A DNA stretch of 64,000 bases from CAIQPS01 sp963721365 (GTDB taxonomy: Bacteria > Actinomycetota > Thermoleophilia > RBG-16-64-13), in contig CAVRJE010000028.1 in NCBI GenBank assembly GCA_963721365.1, positions 186,001 to 250,000 on the forward strand. The letters run 5' to 3'. The notes beneath the pieces were generated by a model, which saw only the letters and a program-made list of their open reading frames with translations, was not told the origin of the DNA and did not search any database. Numbering within the stretch: position 1 is the first letter of the stretch; each line of letters starts with the position of its first letter. The position numbers and the translations under genes were made by a program. Positions 9,137 through 17,995 of the stretch are shown in pieces.

Positions 9137-9441
9137 GCGTCTAGTTAGTCTCTGCCCGACAGACGCACCTGGATGGCACCGGCGCCGTCTTGCACAACGA
9201 CGAATTGCGCCATGCTTTCATTGAAGATTGTTTCTGGACCGTCCACGAACTCTCTCGTCACGAAGTGGTCTTGGATCAGAAAGTTATGGCTCGCGAAGAA
9301 GCCCACGAGATGCCCGTGCTGTCGCCCGGCAGCAGTTTCACGAGCGCCGAGGAATGTACCGTGAGGGCTGCAGTCAATGTCTAGCGCGTCATGCGCCGCT
9401 TCTTCATGGGCGCGCCTCCTCCTCACTCAGCAAAGCCGAAC
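9137..9441. other. Intergenic stretch without a supported gene
   Basis: Open frames of 60-90 codons exist on both strands (for example 9190-9384 plus and 9145-9426 minus), but none has a convincing ribosome site, a recognisable motif or a counterpart nearby. I see no terminator with a U-run and no tRNA. The segment separates the convergent phosphofructokinase and propeller lipoprotein genes and probably holds their 3' ends. Confidence 0.5.
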
Positions 9442-10626
9442 CTACTTCACCGCGTAGAGGTAGCCGTCCTGGCTGCCGAAGTAGACCACTCCGTCGGAGA
9501 CGGCGGGGGACCAGGGATAATATGGAGCGCCCTTGTTGCCCGTCTCGAACTTCCACTGCTGGTCGCCCGTCGTGACGTCCAGGGCGTAGAGGTAGTTGTC
9601 CCAGCTGCCGAAGTAGACCACTCCGTCCGCTATGGTCGGGGAGGAGACGACCTGGTCGCCCGTCTGGAACTTCCACTTCTCCGCGCCGCTCTGGATGTCC
9701 AGGGCGTAGAAGTAGGTGTTGTTACAACCGAAATAGACCATCCCGTCGGAGAAGGCCGGACGGGAATCTAGCTTCATCCCGTAGACTGCGCCGGTCGGGA
9801 ACTTCCACTTCTCCGCGCCGCTCTGGAGGTCGAGCGCGTAGAAAACGGCGTCCCAGCCGCCGGAAGCGACCACCCCGCCGAAGTAGACCACCCCACTGGA
9901 GATAGCCGGGGCCCCAACCTCCGCATCGTCGGTCCTGAACTTCCACTTCTCCTTGCCGTTCAGGGCGTCCAGGGCGTAGAGGTAGGTGTCCATGCTGCCA
10001 ATGCAGACCACCCCGTCGGAGATGGCCGGGGACGCGACAATCAGATCGCCCGTCTTGAACTTCCACTTCTCCTTGCCGCTCTGGATGTCCAGGGCGTAGA
10101 AGTAGGCGTCGTCACTGCCGAAATAGACCATCCCGTCGGAGACGGCCGGGGAGCCGACCGCACCCCCTGCCTGGAACTTCCACTTCTCCTTGCCGCTCTG
10201 GATGTCCAGCGCATACAGGTAGGCGTCACGGCTGCCGAAATAGGCCACCCCGTCGGAGACGGTTGGGGATCCCGCCGGCCCCCCCGTCTTGAACTTCCAC
10301 TTCTCCGTGCCGCCCTGGATGTCCACTGCGTAGAAGTACGTGTCCTCACCGCCGAAATAGACCATCCCGTCGGAGACGGCCGGGGAGGAGCTGACAATAC
10401 CGCCCGTCTGGAACTTCCATACGAGTTCGCCCAGTCGGCCGGCGGCGGTAGTGGTCACGGCCTGGGTAGTGGTCACCGGCGCCATGGTGGCGGTCACCGA
10501 CTGGGTGGTGGTCACCGACTGGGTGGTAGTGGTCGTTGCGTCACCACCGCAGGCGGGCAGCAATTGCGCCACAGCAAGCAGGACCAGGATGAACACGACA
10601 AGGAGGAGCGGTTTCTTAGCTTTCAT
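9442..10626 (-). CDS. Eight-bladed PQQ-like beta-propeller lipoprotein
   Basis: The 394-residue secreted protein has a signal peptide MKAKKPLLLVVFILVLLAVAQ and lipobox LLPAC, then a Thr-rich linker (TTTTTQSVTTTQ) and eight blades of about 40 residues, each with WKF.TG..V.SSPAVSDG.VYFGS.D.YLYALD. This is the PQQ-like/BamB propeller fold, an extracellular binding or sensor domain; no PQQ-enzyme active site is visible. The linker-to-first-blade segment AGRLGELVWKFQTGG is nearly identical to that of the upstream membrane regulator at 10705-12100, so one gene arose from the other. ATG 10626 lies behind GGAGG. It is probably the third gene of the sigma-factor operon. Confidence 0.82.
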   Translation of the reverse strand: MKAKKPLLLVVFILVLLAVAQLLPACGGDATTTTTQSVTTTQSVTATMAPVTTTQAVTTTAAGRLGELVWKFQTGGIVSSSPAVSDGMVYFGGEDTYFYAVDIQGGTEKWKFKTGGPAGSPTVSDGVAYFGSRDAYLYALDIQSGKEKWKFQAGGAVGSPAVSDGMVYFGSDDAYFYALDIQSGKEKWKFKTGDLIVASPAISDGVVCIGSMDTYLYALDALNGKEKWKFRTDDAEVGAPAISSGVVYFGGVVASGGWDAVFYALDLQSGAEKWKFPTGAVYGMKLDSRPAFSDGMVYFGCNNTYFYALDIQSGAEKWKFQTGDQVVSSPTIADGVVYFGSWDNYLYALDVTTGDQQWKFETGNKGAPYYPWSPAVSDGVVYFGSQDGYLYAVK

Positions 10627-11690
10627 AGGGCACAAACCTCCTTCTCAAGCAGGATTGGTGTCTGCACTGAGCGATGCGCGGCCGCCTCACCAACAAAGCC
10701 GAACCTACTTCACCGCGTAGAGATAGCCGTCCTCACTACCGAAATACACCACCCCCTCTGAGACGGCCGGGGAGGTGTGGATTGGACCGCCCGTCTGGAA
10801 CTTCCATTTCTGCATGCCGCTCCCGTTGTCGAGGGCGTAGAGATAGCCGTCAAAGCTGCCGAAATAGACCACTCCGTCCGAGACGGCCGGGGAGGGCGCG
10901 GTCCAGTACATGTCGCCGGCCATCTTGAACCTCCACTTCTGCTGGGCGCTCTGGATGTCCACCGCGTAGACAACGCCGTCGGGACTGCTGAAATAGGCCA
11001 CACCGTCCGAGATGGCCGGGGCCGACTCGATCTTCACCCCGAAACTTGCGTCCGTATTGAACTTCCACCTCTCCGAGCCGCTCTGGAGGTCCGCCGCGTA
11101 CAGGTAAGCGGGCCACTGACTGCTGGGAGGCGCCAACGCGCCGAAGTAGACCACGCCGCCGGAGATGGCCGGGGAGCCGACCCCCGCGTCGCCTGTCTGG
11201 AACTTCCACTTCTCCGTGCCGCTCTGGAGGTCCAGGGCGTAGAGGTAGGTGTCCATACTGCCAAAGCAGACTACCCCGCCGGAGACGGCCGGGGAGCCGA
11301 CAATACCGCCTGTCTGGAACTTCCACTTCTCCGTGCCGGTCGGGATGTCCACCGCGTAGAGGTAGCGGTCAAAACTGCCGAAGAAAACCACCCCGCCGAA
11401 GACCGCCGGGGAGGAGCCAATACGGCCGCCGGTCTGGAACTTCCACTTCTCTTTGCCGCTCTGGATGTCCACGGCATAGAGGTAGCCGTCCTCGCTACCG
11501 AAGTAGACCAACCCGCCAGAAACAGCCGGGGAGGAGCTGACCTGTCCGTCGGTCTGGAACTTCCACTTCTCCGTGCCGCTCTGGATATCCACGGCATATA
11601 GGTAGCCGTCCTCGCTACCGACAGTAGACCACTCCGTCGGAGATGGCCGGGGAGGAGTTGACCTGTCCGCCGGTCTGGAACTTCCATACG
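9450..11690. repeat. Intragenic ~120-bp tandem repeats encoding propeller blades
   Basis: Sixteen near-repeats of about 120 bp are present, eight in each of two adjacent genes. Each carries CTTCCACTTCTCC, CTCTGGATGTCCA and GACGGCCGGGGAG on the plus strand with few differences. The units are in frame with the protein blades. The high DNA similarity between the two genes makes blade exchange or unequal crossing-over likely and is a known cause of assembly error. Confidence 0.8.
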
Positions 11691-12100
11691 AGCTCGCCCA
11701 ATCGGCCGGCGGTGGTCGTGGTGGTGGCCTGGGCCGTGGTCGTCACGGCTTTGGTCGTCGCGGTTGCCGACGGGACCGTCGTCTCGTCTGTGATGTACAC
11801 GATGGGGGTGCCTTTGCCCAGATGCTCGACAGCCTCGAAGCTTCCGATGGCTACAGCGGCCAGAAGGACGACGGCGATGGACGCGAAGGCGGCGACACGG
11901 AAACCTCTCGTCCGCCTGGGCGCGGATACCTCCTTGCGGGCACAGGACCGCTCCTCGGGCGCCGACGCGCGGAGCCGCCGCAGTCTGGGTGACCACCGCC
12001 TCTTCTGCACCCGCCGCTCGATGCGTTCCCAGACGCCGCTGTCGTCGACGGGCGGCGTCATCTGTTCCACCAGGTTCTTCAGGGGGTCGGAATGCGTCAT
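10705..12100 (-). CDS. Membrane-anchored propeller regulator, putative anti-sigma factor, frame-shifted
   Basis: This gene starts at ATG 12100, overlapping the stop of the ECF sigma gene (ATGA), the usual arrangement of sigma/anti-sigma pairs. Residues 1-70 are cytoplasmic, basic and helical (WERIERRVQKRRWSPRLRRL). A single transmembrane helix follows (FRVAAFASIAVVLLAAVAIG), then a Thr-rich linker and eight propeller blades outside the membrane. One extra base near 11620 breaks the frame inside the first blade (VVYC/RS instead of VVYFGS). No zinc anti-sigma motif (HxxxCxxC) is present, so the anti-sigma role rests on position and topology. The propeller would be the signal-sensing domain. Confidence 0.72.
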
Positions 12101-12615
12101 GAGGATTCCTTTAGAAGCGGGCGCATCGTGGCGCGTGCACGATGCAGATGCGCGCCTGCCGCTCCCACCGAGATACCCATGGTCCGGGCGACCTCTTCGA
12201 GCGGTAGATCCAGAATGTAGAAGAGCGAACAGGCAAGGCGCTGGCGACCGGGCAGACCTTGGAAGGCCCGCAGGAGATGGGCCGGCACTCCGGGAGGGTC
12301 ATCGTACAGGGTAGGCGCCATGCGCAGGAGGGCAGCCGCGCGCCGGCGGAGGGATCGCTGCTCGCTGCGGGTCCGGTTCACCGCGACCCGCATGAGCCAG
12401 GCCTCCGGCTGTTCGTAGCCGCCGATCTTGCTCCACCGCTTGCACAGTTCCACAAAAGCGTCCTGCACAGCGTCCGCGGCAACTTCCCGGTTACCGCAGG
12501 CCACGGTGAGCGCGGCAACAAGGGGCCGATAGTGCCTTCGGAAGAGCAACTCGGGGCCGAGGTTGTCCGCCCAAGCGCCGTTGCGCTCCAAGACGGGCAA
12601 CCCGTGGTCGCTCAT
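12097..12615 (-). CDS. ECF-type RNA polymerase sigma-70 factor
   Basis: The product of about 172 residues has region 2 (LLFRRHYRPLVAALTVACGN, VQDAFVELCKRW, QPEAWLMRVAVNRTRSEQRS) and region 4 (FQGLPGRQRLACSLFYILDL, LEEVARTMGISVGAAGAHLH, RARATMRPLL), the helix-turn-helix that reads the -35 element. It lacks regions 1 and 3, as ECF factors do. ATG 12615 precedes MSDHGLPV. It is co-transcribed and overlaps by four bases with the membrane propeller gene that probably holds it inactive. The target genes likely include this operon itself; no duplicated promoter motif was verified. Confidence 0.85.
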   Translation of the reverse strand: MSDHGLPVLERNGAWADNLGPELLFRRHYRPLVAALTVACGNREVAADAVQDAFVELCKRWSKIGGYEQPEAWLMRVAVNRTRSEQRSLRRRAAALLRMAPTLYDDPPGVPAHLLRAFQGLPGRQRLACSLFYILDLPLEEVARTMGISVGAAGAHLHRARATMRPLLKESS

Positions 12616-12744
12616 AGTGATAACCGTCCCCCGCTGCAACTCGGTCTCCTATGGCATCAAGTTGACTCTACTCCTCTTCACGCCACAGGAGCACGTTTTC
12701 TTTACATGGGGCTGCGCGAGAGCTTGAAGGGTCCTACCTTGCTG

Positions 12745-13082
12745 CTACTCCCCCTGCCAGATCGCCCTACCGGTCTTATCGATGTAGGCCGTCGAGACGC
12801 GCGGTCTTGTCGATGTAGCCGAAGAGAAAACCATCGCCGGAGACCTTCCCGACCACCGCCGGGCCATCGAAGAATGGTTGGGCGAATTCAGCACTGCGGT
12901 TCGACCTTGATGGTCCCGGTGTTGTCGATGAAGCCCCACTTGCCATCGACGCTGACGGGGTAGAGTTCAGAGGTGTCGGTAGTGACGGTGGCATCTGACG
13001 AGTCGCAACCCGCCACGACGAGCGCCAAGAGCAGGGTCAGGCCGACCAGCATGATCGGCGGCGAGGTCCTCGATGACAGCAT
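12745..13082 (-). CDS. Short WG-repeat lipoprotein, frame-shifted
   Basis: The N terminus has a lipoprotein signal (LVGLTLLLALVVAGC) followed by DSSDAT and one WG repeat, YPVSVDGKWGFIDNTGTIKVEPQ. After frame changes near 12895 and 12790 the repeat continues AEFAQPFFDGPAVVGK, GYIDKT and finally AYIDKTGRAIWQGE. WG repeats form small beta units on extracellular proteins of unknown ligand. At about 112 residues it is far shorter than most WG proteins, so it may be a remnant of a longer array. It lies upstream of the sigma operon in the same direction. Confidence 0.55.
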
Positions 13083-13184
13083 CGGTGCCTCTCAGGGTCC
13101 AAGTCTTCCCTTGGCCCGGCCTACCACCACTGGGGTTCGACGGTTGCGCCCCCGCATGCCGGCTTGCGGCCTAGGGCTGCGACG

Positions 13185-14391
13185 CTACTTCACGGTGGGA
13201 GGCACAACTGACAGAGGATTGCTGAGAAGAAGGTTCACCCCTGCACGCGCTCTGTCCATGCTCCTTTGATAGGCTCCACTCTTGTACACCGACCAAGGCG
13301 CCCAGTTGCTCCCTCCGCCGGAAATCTTCCAAGCGAACCTGGCGTTCACATATGGGTCGTACCATTTGCTTGCGTCTGGATTGTTGGGGTCTATCAGGTT
13401 GGGGTGAGCATGGGAGAGGATCTGCCACAGCCCGTAGGTATGCAGGCGGCCTATGGCATTGGCATTGCTGCCAGATTCTGCCATCGCCACCGCAACGGCG
13501 ATCACCAAGTTTTCACCAGAGAATCCTGCTTTGCGAGCAACCAGTGCTATTTGCTCGGGTCTCAGAATATTGGGGACTCCCTGGTGGAACTGGCCGCCGG
13601 TTAGGACAGGCTTCTGCGCGACCACCTGCGGCTTCTGCGCGGCCACCTGCGGCTTCTGCGCGGCCACCTGCGTTGCGGCCAGAGCCGCTTGCAGCTTGGC
13701 CTGACGCTCCTGCTGCAGCCGCGCCTGCTTCGCCTGCTGGGCTTGCCACTCGCTCTCCAACTGCGCGATCTGCGCTTTCCTTGCCTTTCAGCAGCTGCTT
13801 GCTCTGCGCGAGCTTCTGAGTCACAGCCTGGCCGGCGGTCTGCACTTGTTCGGCAACGGCCTGCTGTTTCTCGAGCAGAGCCGCCAGCTTCACTTCCCGA
13901 TCGGCCACCTGCGCTCGATAGGTGGTCACTTGCTTAAGAAGGTCGGCGTCCTGCTTGCTTATCCGTTCAAGAAGCCCCACGCGATTCGTGAGGTCAGACC
14001 ACGAGGTCGAGCTGAATAGAATCTCAAGCCTGCTATTCCGTCCTTGCTTGTAGATCTGGGCCAGTCGGTCGCTCAGCGCACTCTCCGCGCTCGCCTGGTC
14101 TTGCTGGGCTTGCGTGAGTAGAGCCGCGTTCTCGGCAGCGTCGGCCTCGGTCTGGGCAAGCTGCGTGATGGCGGAGTCGTACTTCTGCATGAGTATCGCG
14201 GCCTGGCCATCCAACTCTCTGAGCTGGGCCTCAAGAGCGGCAGCCTGGCTCTTGGCCTGGGTAATGGCCGGCGGCTCGGCCTGAGCGGGGTGGACGCCTG
14301 TCAGCACCAAGACCACGACGAAGAGTAGAGAACAGATAGCACGGGGACCGATACTCTGCGCCCTGCCGTAACTGATCGGAGCCTCCCTCAT
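13185..14391 (-). CDS. Secreted coiled-coil protein with C-terminal lytic-transglycosylase-like domain, frame-shifted
   Basis: A signal peptide (AICSLLFVVVLVLTGVHPAQA) leads into a long coiled coil (AITQAKSQAAALEAQLRELD, AQTEADAAENAALLTQAQQD, LLKQVTTYRAQVADREVKLA), as in PcsB/RipA-type cell-wall hydrolases. One frame change near 13785 leads to an Ala/Gln/Lys-rich linker with three repeats of VAAQKPQ, then LRPEQIALVARKAGF, VAVAMAESGSNANA, YGLWQILSHAHP, ARFAWKISGGGSNWAPWSVY, which matches SLT-like muramidase domains with the catalytic Glu in AMAESG. About 400 residues. ATG 14391 is used; ATG 14421 behind GTGAGGACC is an alternative. It probably cleaves peptidoglycan during division or spore/cell-wall remodelling. 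Confidence 0.75.
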
Positions 14392-14636
14392 CGCACGATG
14401 ACATCGCTTGCCCGACACCATGGTCCTCACGGGCGAGCTCGGAAAGGCTAGCATACCCTCGGGAGATCGTCAGCCTACCGGGGGCCGCTAGTCAAGTCGA
14501 AGGTCTGATCGTAGAAACCCGTGTCGGATCGCATTAGCACGTGGCCGGCAGGCGGGAGCTGTTGGCGACCTGGTCAAATCCACCAGCACCCGCGAGGCTG
14601 ACGACCTGGCTATGAAGTGGCTCGACTGGACACGGT

Positions 14637-15620
14637 TTAGGGCAGGCTGGCCGAGAACTCCAACATCTCGACGTGGACGCCATCGGCCATAGGTACCATC
14701 GAGTAGGCGTTGCCATCATCCGTCAGATCGATCATCCGCAAGGGGAAGAGGACGAAGTCGGCGTAGGGCACCCTGGTGAGTCCTGCCTGCTGGTAGGCAG
14801 TATCGAGCCTGACGACGACCCGGTCGAAGGTCAAGCGGCCGTCGGCGGACTCGTACTGACAGATCACCTCGAAGTAGTTATTGCCGGAGGCATCCCACCC
14901 CAGCCGCTTGGCTTTACCCGTGATCGGGAATTCCGGTTCCCATTGCACGGCTGCGGCCTCCCGCGCCGCGGCAATGCCCGCGATCTCCGCCATCGACAGC
15001 GTATTGCCTTGGGCATCGGTGATGGGGAGCGGCGACCCGGTGCCGTCTTGAACCTCGAGTTCGCCACGTCTTCCGATCCGTAGAGCGCCTGAGCCAGGCA
15101 GCGCCAGAATCTCGACAGGTATCTCTATTTTCTGCCTCACCGCGCCATTCCCATCGACCACGATGACCTCATGTGGAGGGCTGTTGGTCTCGAGGATGGC
15201 GAAGGCGCCCTTCCACCAACGCATGTCCTCCGGGGAGAGAACGATCCCGGCGAGATCGATGGAGCGTAGGAAGGAGCCCGCGCTATCGAACAGCTCTATC
15301 CGTTGGTCTCCGGCGTCGAGAATTGCCACCGATTTGTCGGGGAGGACGCAGAAGGTGTTCGGGCCCCAAGGATCCTTGTCCATGTCCATATAGGTGATCT
15401 GGCCCCCGCCTTCTCCAATCGGAACGACGAAAGACACCCTCCGCACCGGCGCCGTCGAACTGGCGGCGGCCGGCACCGATTCCGTTGAGGTCACTCCCGT
15501 CGTGGTCGTTGAGCTGACCGATCCGCCTGAAACGGATGTCATGGGGTGAGCCGTGCCGCAACCGGCAACGACCGTCACCAGAGCTGCGACAGCCAGAGCC
15601 ATAGACAGCACCCGAGTCAT
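14637..15620 (-). CDS. Secreted lipoprotein, propeller-like, unknown function
   Basis: The intact 327-residue product has signal MTRVLSMALAVAALVTVV and lipobox VAGC, a Ser/Thr linker (SSTTTTGVTSTES), then segments such as NTFCVLPDKSVAILDAGDQR, IELFDSAGSFLRSIDLAG and EVIVVDGNGAVRQKIEIP that read like NHL or six-bladed propeller strands. ATG 15620 follows GAGAGAGGGCGGG. It is preceded by about 220 bp of non-coding DNA and followed by 180 bp before the coiled-coil hydrolase. The role is unknown; together with the neighbouring propeller and WG lipoproteins it forms a cell-surface gene group. Confidence 0.7.
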   Translation of the reverse strand: MTRVLSMALAVAALVTVVAGCGTAHPMTSVSGGSVSSTTTTGVTSTESVPAAASSTAPVRRVSFVVPIGEGGGQITYMDMDKDPWGPNTFCVLPDKSVAILDAGDQRIELFDSAGSFLRSIDLAGIVLSPEDMRWWKGAFAILETNSPPHEVIVVDGNGAVRQKIEIPVEILALPGSGALRIGRRGELEVQDGTGSPLPITDAQGNTLSMAEIAGIAAAREAAAVQWEPEFPITGKAKRLGWDASGNNYFEVICQYESADGRLTFDRVVVRLDTAYQQAGLTRVPYADFVLFPLRMIDLTDDGNAYSMVPMADGVHVEMLEFSASLP

Positions 15621-15848
15621 CGCCCGCCCTCTCTCGCGTTCATTTCCGTTGAGCCGACCTTCCCCATCGTCGCACGGATGGAAGGGAGTTCCCATACGAA
15701 CAGGCGTCTGGGCCGCGGCTCGGGTAGTCGAGGCCTCCGCGGGGACGGCCGGCGCGCATAGGCCGAGCTTCAGCCTTCGCCCCGGCCGTCCCCCTGTGAT
15801 CTGATTGTAGGAGAGGAGCCTTCGTGCATATGGTCAGCGGACCCGCAC

Positions 15849-16229
15849 CTACACGTTGATCACCTTGCCGGCGCGGAGCATCGCTTCGGAGATGGCGTAC
15901 ATGTTCGATATCTCCCCGACGGCCACTTTCTCCTTGAGGTCGAAGTACCCGACGCATGTGCCGCACAGGAGTACCTGCACCCCTTGGTCCGCAAGCGCCC
16001 TGAGATCGTCAAGCGCTTGAGACCCCTCGACGGCGAGCGTCACCCCGCTGTTGAAGAAGATGATCGTGTCCGGTCTCGGGGTGACCTCGCCCAGGGTGTG
16101 CAGGTAGGTTCGAAGAAGCACCTGGCCGAGTTCATCGTCCCCACGCCCCATCGCGTTGCTGGAGATGGCAACGACCGTCGGCGCTGGTGCCAAGCTCCGC
16201 TCGCCCCCTGGGTCCAGTCTGGAGTCCAC
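15849..16229 (-). CDS. YedF-like DsrE-domain protein
   Basis: The 126-residue product contains TVVAISSNAMGRGDDELGQV, LLRTYLHTL, PDTIIFFNSGVTLAVEGSQAL, VQVLLCGTCVGYFDLKEK and VGEISNMYAISEAMLRAGKV, the pattern of the C-terminal DsrE-like domain of YedF, a protein linked to selenium metabolism. The N-terminal TusA (SirA) domain of full-length YedF is missing. It starts at GTG 16229, just after the DUF3343 gene, and is the last gene of the double-cubane-protein operon. A role in handling persulfide or selenide is inferred from the family; the conserved CGTC could be the reactive site. Confidence 0.72.
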   Translation of the reverse strand: MDSRLDPGGERSLAPAPTVVAISSNAMGRGDDELGQVLLRTYLHTLGEVTPRPDTIIFFNSGVTLAVEGSQALDDLRALADQGVQVLLCGTCVGYFDLKEKVAVGEISNMYAISEAMLRAGKVINV

Positions 16230-16243
16230 TGCTTGGCGGTTGA

Positions 16244-16514
16244 CTATTCACTCGCCGTCTCCTCTCCTGGTGGGCTCATACTGAGGTCATATGTTGCGGA
16301 GATCTCCACTCCCATTTGCGCCAGTATCTCCTCGGCGCGTTCGCGATCGCCGCGGCTCACGCCGCAGGCAGACGCCGCACTGGGAACTCAGGGTCCGGGG
16401 CACGGGGACAAGCGCGCACCTGATCCCAGCTCGACGCACCGCAGCCTCGCCCTTTATCGCGTGAGATGCCGAGAGCACGAGGAGGACACTGTTGGTGGGA
16501 GCAGAGGAGCTCAT
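16244..16514 (-). CDS. DUF3343 protein (putative Se/S carrier), frame-shifted
   Basis: The 90-residue product begins SVLLVLSASHAIKGEAAVRR and AGIRCALVPVPRTLSSQCGV, with the family motif PR.LSS.CG.CLR. After one frame change near 16340 it continues DRERAEEILAQMGVEISATY. DUF3343 proteins are small and carry a pair of cysteines at the CGVC turn, suggested to bind sulfur or selenium. Its ATG directly abuts the stop of the dehydratase-like gene (TGAATG), so the two are translationally coupled. DUF3343, YedF and double-cubane proteins occurring together points to a joint redox or chalcogen function. Confidence 0.72.
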
Positions 16515-17798
16515 TCACCCGATCATCTCGAGGAAGGCCTCCACCCGGGTGGAGAGCTGGCCGACGTCCCCCATGGAGTAGTCGGTGTCGATGCGCAGCG
16601 TCGGTATGCCGGCTGCCTTCGCGGCCCGCTCCACCAACGTCGCCTCGATCTGGTAGGGGCCACAGAATTGCAGGTCGCACTGGACGATGCCGTCGGCCTT
16701 GTACTCCTGGGCCAGGCGGATCACGTCGTCCATCCGGGCGGAGTTGGGGGTGAAGCAGGCGCAGTTGATGTCCAGGTACTTGTCGGTGAGGGCATCGATC
16801 ATTCCCGGCAGGTCCTTGGGGCCCTCGTCCACCAGCTTGGAGTAGTACCGCGAGCCGGTGCACATCTCCTCCATGACCACCACCGCGCCGGCCTTCTCGA
16901 TCACGTCGTGCAGCTTCCAGTTGGGAATGGACATGGGCGTGCCGGTGACCAGGATCCGCGGCGCATCGGCCGGGGCCACGCCTTCACCCGCGGCCACCCG
17001 GGCTTCGAGCTCGTCGGCGATCTTGTTGACCATGGCGGTGAAGCGGGGCACGTCGTCGTAGAAGGCCACCTGCACGGCCAGCAGGGCGTCCTTGCCGGAG
17101 ATGGGCACAGGCGAGGCTTTGCGGGCGGCGTTCAGCCGCTGCAGGGCCCGGCGCTTGTCGTTGACTTCCTTGGTGGCGGCCGCCAGGTTCTCCGCGGTGA
17201 GCTTGCGTCCGCTCACCTCTTCGAGCTTGGCGACGAGCCGCTCGATCTCCGTCCGCCAGAGCGCCCGGTCCTGCGGCCGCTTCATCTGCGGCAACTCCAT
17301 CACATGCAGGGGAGCGAGTTCGGCGAACAACTCGTAGGCCTTCTTCTTGCCGTCGCAGGTGGTCTCACCGACGACCAGGTCCGCCGATTCTACGTACGGA
17401 CAGACCTTGCCCAGCTTGAAGCCCATGAAGGATTTGATGAGGGCGCAGGTGTTCTGGGGCAGGATGCGTTCCACCTCGCCGTAGGCCCACTCCGCTCCGG
17501 CGCACAGCCCCACGCACTGGCCGCCCAGGGCCCGGATGATCTCCTCGGGCACATAGAGGCAGAACGTCCCGATGACGGTGCCGCCCGCCGCCTTGTGGTC
17601 CACGAGTTCCTTGATCCGGAGACCGTGGATCTCGCTCATCACGAAATCGAAGTAGGCCATGCCCTCGGGGCGATCGGCCTGGGTCAGGTAGGCGTTCTGG
17701 TAGAGGACGGGGATGGCGGCAAGCAGGGCGTCGTGCGCCGGTAGGTCGAGTCCCAGTGCTTCCCACATGGGACGGTAGTCGGTCGTTGGCTGGCTCAC
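16515..17798 (-). CDS. Double-cubane-cluster-type protein of the 2-hydroxyacyl-CoA dehydratase family
   Basis: The intact 427-residue protein belongs to the HgdB/COG1775 family. Cysteines lie at 80, 95, 99, 118, 133 and 148 (FC-LYVP, GGQCVGLCAG, QNTCALIK, KVCPYVESAD, GETTCDGKKK), then in INCACFTPNS and LQFCGPYQIEA. This spread, with a single polypeptide and no second subunit gene, fits double-cubane [8Fe-9S] proteins (DCCP) better than the heterodimeric dehydratases. These reduce small unactivated molecules using an ATP-driven activator; no activator gene (BcrAD/HgdC type) is seen here. GTG 17798 lies five bases after GGAGGAGACT. First gene of an operon with DUF3343 and YedF-like partners. 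Confidence 0.8.
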   Translation of the reverse strand: MSQPTTDYRPMWEALGLDLPAHDALLAAIPVLYQNAYLTQADRPEGMAYFDFVMSEIHGLRIKELVDHKAAGGTVIGTFCLYVPEEIIRALGGQCVGLCAGAEWAYGEVERILPQNTCALIKSFMGFKLGKVCPYVESADLVVGETTCDGKKKAYELFAELAPLHVMELPQMKRPQDRALWRTEIERLVAKLEEVSGRKLTAENLAAATKEVNDKRRALQRLNAARKASPVPISGKDALLAVQVAFYDDVPRFTAMVNKIADELEARVAAGEGVAPADAPRILVTGTPMSIPNWKLHDVIEKAGAVVVMEEMCTGSRYYSKLVDEGPKDLPGMIDALTDKYLDINCACFTPNSARMDDVIRLAQEYKADGIVQCDLQFCGPYQIEATLVERAAKAAGIPTLRIDTDYSMGDVGQLSTRVEAFLEMIG

Positions 17799-17971
17799 AG
17801 TCTCCTCCTGGTCGGTCGGCCGCCGGCTGGTACGGAGCCTGCGCGAGACCATCTGGAGGAGAAGGAGTGTTCCTATCCGCTCACCAAGAAGGCCACAGCG
17901 TGCTCGCCGACGACATGTCTGCTGTCACTGATCGATGGCTTTGTGCAACCCGTGCACGTGGTGGCGGCCGG

Positions 17972-17995
17972 TCAGGTCTTCATCTGAGCGATCAT
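17972..17995 (-). CDS. Possible leader peptide with perfect Shine-Dalgarno
   Basis: The sequence AAAGGAGGTGA (complement of 18002-18012) stands nine bases before ATG 17995, the strongest ribosome site in the window. The frame reads MIAQMKT and stops at TGA. Read past that TGA it stays open for about 30 codons and contains a CTGC motif. It sits about 175 bp upstream of the double-cubane operon on the same strand. It could be a leader peptide, a real small gene broken by a frame error, or a selenocysteine codon; none can be shown from sequence alone. Confidence 0.35.
   Translation of the reverse strand: MIAQMKT

Noticed and set aside
9145..9426. A 93-codon minus-strand frame after the phosphofructokinase gene
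   Set aside because: No ribosome site, no recognisable motif and equally long frames on the other strand; left unannotated.
9450..11690. Regularly spaced repeats that could be read as a CRISPR-like array
   Set aside because: The units are about 120 bp, lie fully inside two open frames and encode propeller blades; there are no unique spacers and no cas genes.
12745..13082. Counting the frames over the WG protein as three separate small genes
   Set aside because: The pieces join into one WG repeat with a single lipoprotein signal; separate genes would lack starts.
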